Positions 1-5,515 of a stretch of 10,383 bases of DNA are shown piece by piece; within the stretch, counting starts at the first letter, position 1; the number at the start of each line of letters is the position of its first letter. Source of the DNA: Chitinophagaceae bacterium UBA4857. GTDB taxonomy: Bacteria > Bacteroidota > Bacteroidia > Chitinophagales > Chitinophagaceae. Position numbers and translations under genes: made by a program. Where the stretch lies: positions 37,236-47,618 of the forward strand of contig DHEF01000028.1 of assembly GCA_002399735.1 (NCBI GenBank). The letters are read 5' to 3'. Under the pieces are notes generated by a model. That model was not told the origin of the DNA, searched no databases, and saw only the letters and a program-made list of their open reading frames with translations.

Positions 1-37
1 GCATCAATGAGGCTAATCCAATAACTGATATCGAATT

Positions 38-112
38 AATTCTATTGGCCATTATGCAGTACTCCGTATTTTAATCGGAGTGCACCAATTCTATTGGTGC
101 ATTATGCAGTAC
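38..112. repeat. Tandem hairpin repeat, module A (AATTCTATT / GTACTCCG family)
   Basis: Two copies of a 25-26 nt unit beginning AATTCTATTGG and ending ATTATGCAGTAC lie at 38-62 and 87-112, offset by 49 bases. Between and across them are two perfect hairpins. ACTCCG (61-66) pairs with CGGAGT (76-81), and TGCACCAA (81-88) pairs with TTGGTGCA (94-101) around the loop TTCTA. A diverged copy of the module is at 7484-7538. No protein reads through it. It resembles an extragenic palindromic repeat of REP/BIME type, but its family is not recognised and any function is unknown. The copies and hairpins are read directly from the sequence; the REP-like label is inference. Confidence 0.75.
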
Positions 113-131
113 CAAAATATTCTTTTGTAGA

Positions 132-189
132 AACGCCATGTTGGGCGTTATCGATTAAAACATATACTGAGACGCAAGCATGGCGTCTC
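132..189. repeat. Pair of GACGC/GCGTC palindromes
   Basis: Two short palindromes of related sequence stand side by side. AACGCC (132-137) pairs with GGCGTT (144-149), and GAGACGC (169-175) pairs with GCGTCTC (183-189) around a 7-nt loop. The second has the GAGACGC...GCGTCTCTAC form that occurs as a dispersed intergenic palindrome in many bacterial genomes (general recollection, not a search). Read on the minus strand they lie 46-103 bases beyond the pyrB stop codon and could fold at the 3' end of its mRNA. Neither is followed by a clean T-run, so they are not called as intrinsic terminators. Confidence 0.65.
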
Positions 190-200
190 TACATCAAATC

Positions 201-238
201 TTTCAACCTTTGCAACCTTGAACCTTTGGAACCGTTAA
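201..238. repeat. Degenerate AACC-core short tandem repeat abutting pyrB stop
   Basis: Four imperfect units of 7-9 bases, each ending in AACC (TTCAACC, TTGCAACC, TTGAACC, TTGGAACC), run straight into the pyrB stop codon (TTA on this strand, 235-237). The terminal string GAACCGTTAA (229-238) recurs exactly at 7601-7610, where a clearer heptamer array meets the 3' end of another minus-strand gene. Confidence 0.6.
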
Positions 239-1161
239 TTATTTCTATTCGACAACAAATACAAAGCGGCCATACGTACTGCCACCCCGTTTTCTACCTG
301 TTGTAAAATAATAGATTGTCCGCTATCTGCCACATCACTATCCAGTTCTACACCACGGTTTATAGGGCCGGGATGCATCACCACAATATCTTTTTTAATT
401 TCTTCCAGCAATTTGCGGCTAACACCGTAAGCCAGGTTATACTCACGCAAGGAGGAAAACAGTACCTGGTTTTGACGCTCCAACTGTATACGTAATACAT
501 TGGCCACATCACACCATTGCAGGGTTTCTTTTAAATTATAACTTACATTAACTCCTAATGCTTCGCCAATATGTTTAGGTATTAAGGTGGGCGGGCCACA
601 TACGGTTACTTTGGCACCCATTTTTGTAAGCAGGTAAATATTACTTAGGGCTACACGGCTGTGCATAATATCGCCAATAATGGCCACGTTAACACCATCC
701 AGTTTGCCCATTTTTTCTTTAATAGATAGTGCGTCTAATAAAGCCTGGGTAGGATGTTCGTTAATACCATCGCCGGCATTAATAATAGCAGCAGGTATAT
801 GTTGCGATAAAAAATGCGGTGCACCACTGGCACTATGCCGCATTACCACCATATCTACCTTCATGGATAGAATATTATTCACCGTATCTAACAAAGTTTC
901 ACCTTTAGATACTGAGGAACCCGAAGCGGTAAAGTTGATGGTATCGGCTGATAACCGTTTTTCGGCCAGCTCGAAAGATATACGTGTGCGGGTGGAGTTT
1001 TCGTAAAATAAATTGACAATAGTTATGTCACGTAACGAGGGAACTTTTTTAACCGGCCGTTGCAAAACTTCTTTAAACTGCTCGGCGGTATTCAAAAAAA
1101 GCGAAATGTCATCTTTACTAAGATCCCTGATTCCTAATAAATGTTTAGTAGTAAGGCCCAT
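235..1161 (-). CDS. pyrB: Aspartate carbamoyltransferase catalytic subunit
   Basis: Catalyses carbamoyl phosphate + L-aspartate to N-carbamoyl-L-aspartate, the committed step of cytosolic pyrimidine synthesis. The 308 residues match the usual catalytic-chain length. The N-terminal carbamoyl-phosphate domain carries STRTR (56-60), the SKGET loop with Lys86, MRHS with Arg108, and HPTQ (136-139). The C-terminal aspartate domain carries HSR (167-169), the R-x-Q segment at 224-226 and HPGP (263-266). All expected active-site residues are present. The start is the ATG at 1161; the protein begins MGLTTKHLLGI, as expected for this family. No pyrI-like regulatory gene follows, since the next 234 bases are repeats, and no pyrR precedes it, so the enzyme is probably unregulated at the protein level (inference). 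A -7 promoter element lies only 7 bases upstream of the ATG. Identification is secure. Confidence 0.97.
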   Translation of the reverse strand: MGLTTKHLLGIRDLSKDDISLFLNTAEQFKEVLQRPVKKVPSLRDITIVNLFYENSTRTRISFELAEKRLSADTINFTASGSSVSKGETLLDTVNNILSMKVDMVVMRHSASGAPHFLSQHIPAAIINAGDGINEHPTQALLDALSIKEKMGKLDGVNVAIIGDIMHSRVALSNIYLLTKMGAKVTVCGPPTLIPKHIGEALGVNVSYNLKETLQWCDVANVLRIQLERQNQVLFSSLREYNLAYGVSRKLLEEIKKDIVVMHPGPINRGVELDSDVADSGQSIILQQVENGVAVRMAALYLLSNRNN

Positions 1162-1168
1162 TAAAAAG

Positions 1169-1176
1169 CAAAGATA
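1169..1176 (-). promoter_or_regulatory. Bacteroidota -7 promoter element of pyrB
   Basis: On the minus strand this reads TATCTTTG, an exact match to the Bacteroidota primary-sigma -7 consensus TAnnTTTG. Only CTTTTTA separates it from the pyrB ATG, so transcription would start within a few bases of the start codon. No clear -33 TTG is visible at the expected distance, which lowers confidence. Confidence 0.5.
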
Positions 1177-1270
1177 GGCGGATTGGAAATACTGCGATAA
1201 AAAATAGCCTTTGAATTAGTAAATGACTACCTGAAAAAGAATAGTTTGTGGAAAAACGGTTGAAAACAAA

Positions 1271-1303
1271 CACCCCGCATTGAACTATAGCTAATGCAGG
1301 GTG
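1271..1303 (-). terminator. Hairpin terminator between DUF1328 gene and pyrB
   Basis: CACCCCGCATT (1271-1281) pairs with AATGCAGGGTG (1293-1303) with one mismatch and an 11-nt loop. In the minus direction it is followed by TTTGTTTTCA and lies about 60 bases beyond the stop codon of the DUF1328 gene. It should end that transcript and insulate pyrB. On the plus strand it is followed by ATATAATTTTTT, so it may act both ways, although no plus-strand gene precedes it. Confidence 0.7.
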
Positions 1304-1361
1304 ATATAATTTTTTACCGTGGCCCTGAACAAACAAACAGGGTTTTTAAATAAAACACTTA

Positions 1362-1526
1362 CTAGCTTTTTGCCGACCGGCCAAAAATAAGGCTGACCAA
1401 AAAAAGCACTATAAAAATAAAGAATAGAATTTTTGCAAAAGAAGCAGAGCTGGCGGCAATACCACCAAAACCAAAAATACCTGCAATCAATGCAATAACT
1501 AAAAAGATAACTGCCCAACGTAACAT
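1362..1526 (-). CDS. DUF1328 family small membrane protein
   Basis: A 54-residue protein starting MLRWAVIFLVIALIAGIFGF, the recognisable opening of the DUF1328 (YtjA-like) family. It has two hydrophobic segments (about residues 4-23 and 29-47) linked by a small-residue turn (GGIAASSASFA), and a short basic tail ending GRSAKS. It is expected to sit in the inner membrane; the family has no established biochemical function. An upstream in-frame ATG at 1566-1568 would add 14 residues (MVRKVILLSLNFII), but the family normally begins at MLRW, so the start at 1526 is preferred. No Shine-Dalgarno sequence precedes either start. It is transcribed alone, with a hairpin terminator after it. In other bacteria such genes are often stress-linked, but nothing here shows that. 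Confidence 0.85.
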   Translation of the reverse strand: MLRWAVIFLVIALIAGIFGFGGIAASSASFAKILFFIFIVLFLVSLIFGRSAKS

Positions 1527-1619
1527 AATAATAAAGTTTAAACTTAATAAAATTACTTTCCTCACCAATTTCCCGACGCTGAATAGTTAATAAAATGAAA
1601 ATTCGTGCCAAAAATGAAA

Positions 1620-1639
1620 AATACCACGTTTGTGGTATT
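1620..1639. promoter_or_regulatory. Perfect hairpin/operator-like palindrome upstream of DUF1328 gene
   Basis: AATACCAC (1620-1627) pairs perfectly with GTGGTATT (1632-1639) around the loop GTTT. It lies about 94 bases upstream of the DUF1328 start. On the minus strand it is followed by TTTTCATTTTT, so it could be a weak terminator or leader attenuator, or the symmetrical DNA site of a regulator. Which of these applies cannot be decided from the sequence. Confidence 0.4.
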
Positions 1640-1697
1640 GCATACTATAAAAAAACTGTTTATCCTTGCACTGGTTTTTCATAGGATATTGGATTTT

Positions 1698-1732
1698 AAA
1701 ACGGGGCAGCATTTCTATGCAAGCCCTTTTTT
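1698..1732 (+). terminator. Orphan terminator-like hairpin
   Basis: GGGC-A-GCAT (1704-1712) pairs with ATGC-AA-GCCC (1717-1726) around the loop TTCT, and six T follow directly (1727-1732), then ATTTTAAT. This is the form of an intrinsic terminator on the plus strand, yet no plus-strand gene lies upstream in the window. It may end a small RNA, act as a premature terminator in a long leader of the receptor gene (start about 270 bases downstream), or stop stray transcription. Confidence 0.45.
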
Positions 1733-1835
1733 ATTTTAATACATTTAATCTTTTGTAGCAGGATTAATAACCCAGAAACCGTGTTGCCTAAATAAAATTT
1801 GGAAAGCTGCAATTCTGATCCATAGAGTTGGTACA

Positions 1836-1860
1836 GCTGAACGGGGCGTCGCCCCGTAGC
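1836..1860. repeat. GC-rich palindrome sharing a GAACGG(A/G)GCGTCGC core
   Basis: ACGGGGC (1841-1847) pairs with GCCCCGT (1851-1857) around GTC. An outer GCT/AGC pair is offset by a two-base GA bulge. The 15-mer TGAACGGGGCGTCGC (1838-1852) matches 7351-7365 at 14 of 15 positions. This marks it as another copy of a dispersed palindromic repeat. Confidence 0.6.
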
Positions 1861-1999
1861 AAACAGACAAGGCCAAATCGGGGTTAAAAACAAAGGACGA
1901 TCCATCAGGGCTATACAGCCGGTAACCAAAAATATAAATCCCTCATTAGTTTTTCACTTTCGACAGGTGTTGCAGTTTTTCTGTTGTAATTTGCCGGGA

Positions 2000-4069
2000 A
2001 TGATTAAAGTCCTTTTTGTATTATATATAATTATACTGCCGTTTTTTGCGTACACGCAAAATACCATACAGGATTCGGCGTTACTGGATGAAATAACGGT
2101 GGAAGCATTCAGGACACACCAAACCGCCAACAAAGGCACTGTGTTAGTACATATTTTAAACCAACAAACAGCAGATGGCTATAATAAAATATCATTATTA
2201 AGTGGTTTTAATACAGTTAGCGGGGTGAGAATGGAAGAACGATCGCCGGGTAGTTACCGCTTAAATATAAGAGGCAGCTCGTTGCGGTCGCCATTTGGGG
2301 TACGTAATGTAAAAGTGTATTGGAATAATATACCGCTGACCGACCCGGGTGGCAATACTTATTTTAACCAGTTAGCTTTTAATAATTTTTCGGGTATTGA
2401 GATAGTAAAGGGTCCGCCATCCAGCATGTATGGTGCCGGTACCGGTGGTTTGGTATTATTAAATAGTTTTTACAACTGGAAACCCGGTGCCGATGCGGAA
2501 TATGTTACCGGTAGTTATAATCTGCAAAATGTACTTACCGCTTTTCGTTTTGGTAATGCCGCAGCCAAACACGAAATAACTTACGCTCATAACCAAAGCG
2601 ATGGCTACCGGGGGCACAGCAAATTACGCAGGGATAATTTTTCATGGACCAGCCAGTACACCGTCAATTCAAAATACAATATAACCACCGGTATATTATA
2701 TAATGATATGTATTACCAAACACCGGGTGCACTTACGCAGGCTGAGTTTGATAATAATCCCAGGATAGCCCGCCCTGCCGCCGGTGCTTTTCCGGGAGCT
2801 GTGGCGGCTAAGGCTGCAATTTTTCAAAAAAACCTTACCATAGGTATTACTAATAATTATGTACTTAATAAATTAATTAGCGGCACTACCACCCTTTATG
2901 GTAGTTATACTTTGTTAAAAAATTCGGCCATTCGTAATTACGAACGCCGGCAGGAGCCACATGGCGGAGTAAGAAGCAGCATAGCCCTGACCCTGAAGCA
3001 AAAAAATGTACAGCATATTATTAGTGCGGGTGTTGAATGGCAACGTAGTTATAATAATGTACGGGTGGCGCAAAACAAAAATGGCAACCCCGATACTTTA
3101 CAAACCGATGATGATATAGCACAAACAGCCTACACCATTTTTTTACAAACACATACTACCATAAAAAATAAATGGATGCTAACTGCGGGTTTAGGCCTTA
3201 ATAAAAACAATACCTTATTTACACGTCTGAATAATTATCCGGTACAGGAAATACAACTTACCTACCCTGCTGCTTTAATGCCGCGTTTTGCCCTGTGGCG
3301 GGAATTAGGTAAAAACGGATCGATTTTATTAAATATAGCCAAAGGGTTTTCGCCACCCACTACGGCGGAGTTATTACCATCTACCAGTATTTTAAATACC
3401 AATTTACAAGCAGAGAAAGGATGGAACTATGAATTAACAACACGCTACGCTTTTTTACAAAAAAAATTGCAAATGAGTGTTACTGGTTTTTATTTTAATA
3501 TGCAAAATGCATTAGTACAAAAACGTGATATAAGCGGTGCCGATTATTTTGAAAACGCCGGTAACATAAACCAAAAAGGTATAGAAACGCAGGTTAATTA
3601 TTTGTACACTGCTGCCAATAATAAAGTGATAAAAAAAATACAATCAACACTGGCACACACGTATCATTATTTTACTTACGGACAATATGAAAATAATAAT
3701 GTGAACTATAAAAATAATTTTGTCCCTTCTATACCGCGGCAAAGTATGGCAGCCACTGTTGCTATGCAAAGTACATTTGGTATATACATGAATGCTAACT
3801 GGTATTATGCATCAAAAATATTTTTGAATGATGCAAATGTTGCACAAGCACCATCATACAATTTAGTTGGTTTACGTGTAGGTTATATGTTACCACTTAC
3901 TACACACCAAATAAATATGTATGCCGGTATTGATAATTTATTGAATGAAAAATATAGTTTGGGTAACGATATTAATGCAGCCGCCAATCGTTTTTTTAAT
4001 GTGGCACCAAGCAGAAATTTTTATATTGGTATAGCATGGAATTGGCAAAAAAAATATGCTGAAAAATAA
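2000..4069 (+). CDS. TonB-dependent outer-membrane receptor
   Basis: An outer-membrane beta-barrel for TonB/ExbBD-driven uptake of a scarce ligand such as a siderophore or vitamin; the ligand cannot be told from sequence. With the start at the ATG at 2000 the protein has 689 residues and opens with a signal peptide (MIKVLFVLYIIILPFFAYTQ). A GTG 33 bases upstream would put a poor leader before it, so 2000 is preferred. ITVEA (32-36) looks like a TonB box. The plug domain spans roughly 45-160 (ERSPGSYRLNIRGSS, then IEIVKGPPSSMYGAGTGGLV). The barrel follows, ending GIDNLLNEKYSLGN... and a last strand NFYIGIAWNW with a short basic tail. It lacks the N-terminal carboxypeptidase-like domain common in SusC proteins and has no SusD partner, so a polysaccharide locus is unlikely. 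It closely resembles FecA/siderophore-type receptors in layout. It stands alone, with no adjacent transport or regulator gene. Confidence 0.93.
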   Translation: MIKVLFVLYIIILPFFAYTQNTIQDSALLDEITVEAFRTHQTANKGTVLVHILNQQTADGYNKISLLSGFNTVSGVRMEERSPGSYRLNIRGSSLRSPFGVRNVKVYWNNIPLTDPGGNTYFNQLAFNNFSGIEIVKGPPSSMYGAGTGGLVLLNSFYNWKPGADAEYVTGSYNLQNVLTAFRFGNAAAKHEITYAHNQSDGYRGHSKLRRDNFSWTSQYTVNSKYNITTGILYNDMYYQTPGALTQAEFDNNPRIARPAAGAFPGAVAAKAAIFQKNLTIGITNNYVLNKLISGTTTLYGSYTLLKNSAIRNYERRQEPHGGVRSSIALTLKQKNVQHIISAGVEWQRSYNNVRVAQNKNGNPDTLQTDDDIAQTAYTIFLQTHTTIKNKWMLTAGLGLNKNNTLFTRLNNYPVQEIQLTYPAALMPRFALWRELGKNGSILLNIAKGFSPPTTAELLPSTSILNTNLQAEKGWNYELTTRYAFLQKKLQMSVTGFYFNMQNALVQKRDISGADYFENAGNINQKGIETQVNYLYTAANNKVIKKIQSTLAHTYHYFTYGQYENNNVNYKNNFVPSIPRQSMAATVAMQSTFGIYMNANWYYASKIFLNDANVAQAPSYNLVGLRVGYMLPLTTHQINMYAGIDNLLNEKYSLGNDINAAANRFFNVAPSRNFYIGIAWNWQKKYAEK

Positions 4070-4489
4070 ATATTATAATTACTTATTATACCGATTAAGC
4101 ATCGGATTTCAAAATAATTTTTATGCACAGGAGTTATTAAATAATTGTGAGCAGGACCGGTGGGTAAACTTTGGCATACTGGCATGGGTAATTTAGCAAG
4201 CCGGTTAAAAGCTAACCCTTTTACATTGTGTTGATTATAAATATTATCCATTCCCAGAAAAAACCGCTGAAAGCGCCTATCCAAAAGGCATTTCAATTTG
4301 TTTAATTTTTCTTTCCACATATTGTGAATTTGTTTCTTTCAAACTAATTTTTTTATTGGCGAACTTTGAAAAACTGCAGAGCGGTACCAACCTTTCCTGC
4401 ATATAGTAATCCCTTTATTTATTAAAATAGTTCCTTTTGCCCATAAGCAAATTACGGGTAGAGGGGATGTTGACAAATTTAAAACCGGT
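4070..4489. other. Gene-free stretch between receptor and nrdB
   Basis: About 420 bases with no supported gene. Weak hairpins CCGAT/ATCGG (4091-4105) and GGTTA/TAACC (4203-4217, followed by CTTTT) lie downstream of the receptor and may help end its transcript; neither is strong. GAACTTTG at 4361-4368 matches seven of eight positions of TAnnTTTG and is the best nrdB promoter candidate, giving a leader of roughly 115 bases. A short dyad, CACA-TAT-TGTG, sits at 4316-4326. A minus-strand open frame covers the left part but has no recognisable content. Confidence 0.5.
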
Positions 4490-5464
4490 ATGGGCATTTT
4501 TGATAAGCGAGTTCAGTACAAACCTTTTGAGTACCCCGAGGTATTACAATTTACCTCAGCTATTAATAAATCGTTTTGGGTACATTCCGAAGTTGACTTT
4601 ACGGCCGATGTGCAGGATTTTCATTCGCATTTAACCCCTGCCGAACAAAATGCTGTTAAAAACAGTTTATTATCAATTGCACAAATTGAAGTAGCCGTAA
4701 AATCATTCTGGGGCAACCTGTACAATCATTTTCCTAAACCGGAGATGAATGGTCTTGGTTCTACATTTGCCGAATGTGAATTCAGGCACTCAGAAGCCTA
4801 CTCCCGTTTACTGGAAGTATTGGGTTATAACAGCCAGTTTGATAAATTAATACAGGTGCCTGCTATTAAGCAACGTATTGATTATTTAACAGAGGCCTTG
4901 GGTAATGCAAAATCACAGGATAAAAAAGAATATACGACCTCATTAATATTGTTCAGTATTTTAATTGAAAACGTAAGCTTGTTCAGCCAGTTTGCTATTA
5001 TACTTTCGTTTACCCGTTTTAAAGGTTTAATGAAAAATGTAAGCAATATTATTGCTTGGACATCGGTTGATGAACAAATACATGCTAATGCAGGTATATA
5101 CCTGGTAAATAAAATAAAGGAAGAATATCCTGAAATTTTCACCGAAGAAACCATCAAAAAAATTACTGATGTCGTTCAATCATCTATTGAAGCCGAAGGC
5201 CAGATATTAGACTGGATTTTCAACGAAGGCAACTTAGAAATTATACATAAAAAAGATTTAATCAATTTTATGAAACGTCGTGCCGATGACAGCCTTAAAC
5301 AAATTGGCATTACACCGGTGTTTAACGTAAGTACACAGGACAGCAGTGCTATGTTGTGGTTTGAAGAAGAAGTTTTCTCAAACACACTGGACGACTTTTT
5401 TGCCAAACGTCCGGTTGATTATACCAAACACGACAAAAGTATTTCAGCCAACGACTTGTTTTAA
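4490..5464 (+). CDS. nrdB: Class I ribonucleotide reductase, beta (radical-generating) subunit
   Basis: The metallocofactor subunit that supplies the oxidising equivalent to NrdA for reduction of ribonucleotides to deoxyribonucleotides in the cytosol. The 324 residues form a ferritin-like helical bundle. The six expected metal ligands are visible: Glu67, Glu97 and His100 (ECEFRH), Glu160, and Glu195 and His198 (DEQIH). Tyr104, four residues after the first His, is at the radical-tyrosine position. The first ligand is Glu, not the Asp of E. coli NrdB. It lacks an N-terminal ATP-cone; MGIFDKRVQYKPFEYPEVLQF opens the core directly. The C-terminus (SISANDLF) would dock to NrdA. It is first in an operon with nrdA, 51 bases apart. 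The ligand pattern and absence of a neighbouring nrdI suggest the dimanganese class Id described in Flavobacterium johnsoniae (inference). RNR identity is secure; the subclass is tentative. Confidence 0.96.
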   Translation: MGIFDKRVQYKPFEYPEVLQFTSAINKSFWVHSEVDFTADVQDFHSHLTPAEQNAVKNSLLSIAQIEVAVKSFWGNLYNHFPKPEMNGLGSTFAECEFRHSEAYSRLLEVLGYNSQFDKLIQVPAIKQRIDYLTEALGNAKSQDKKEYTTSLILFSILIENVSLFSQFAIILSFTRFKGLMKNVSNIIAWTSVDEQIHANAGIYLVNKIKEEYPEIFTEETIKKITDVVQSSIEAEGQILDWIFNEGNLEIIHKKDLINFMKRRADDSLKQIGITPVFNVSTQDSSAMLWFEEEVFSNTLDDFFAKRPVDYTKHDKSISANDLF

Positions 5465-5515
5465 TTAAACTAATAGAAACCCATATTTGTTACCATTATA
5501 TATCCCCATTAAATT

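Larger units (their letters stand above)
1527..1999. other. Non-coding divergent gap with three hairpins
   Basis: No credible gene lies between the DUF1328 gene and the divergent TonB-dependent receptor. From left to right it holds a perfect hairpin (1620-1639), a terminator-like hairpin with a T-run (1698-1732), and a GC-rich palindrome (1836-1860) related to the repeat at 7349-7379. I found no exact TAnnTTTG element on the plus strand in front of the receptor; the nearest is TAGTTTTT at 1947-1954. I found no cobalamin-type or other riboswitch motif. The promoters of both flanking genes must lie here. Confidence 0.6.

Noticed and set aside
680..1006. Plus-strand open frame (108 codons) inside pyrB
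   Set aside because: It is antisense to conserved active-site segments of pyrB and has no independent support.
1595..1610. Possible sigma-54 promoter for the DUF1328 gene (TGGCAC on the minus strand)
   Set aside because: The -24 half is good, but the -12 half reads CA where GC is required at the correct spacing.
1696..1929. Minus-strand open frame of 77 codons in the gap before the receptor
   Set aside because: It spans the terminator-like hairpin and the GC-rich palindromic repeat, with no domain-like content.
1527..1999. Riboswitch (for example cobalamin) controlling the TonB receptor
   Set aside because: No conserved cobalamin-box or other riboswitch core could be found by eye; only simple hairpins are present.
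1967..1999. Upstream GTG start adding 11 residues to the TonB receptor
   Set aside because: It would place a cysteine-rich, non-signal stretch before an otherwise good signal peptide; the ATG at 2000 gives a standard secreted start.
4021..4320. Minus-strand open frame of 99 codons overlapping the 3' end of the TonB receptor gene
   Set aside because: It overlaps the receptor's last barrel strand on the opposite strand, has no recognisable domain, and reads like translated non-coding sequence.
4316..4326. Dyad CACA-TAT-TGTG upstream of nrdB as an NrdR box
   Set aside because: NrdR boxes are about 16 bases and usually paired. This 11-base dyad does not fit the spacing, and no second box is seen.
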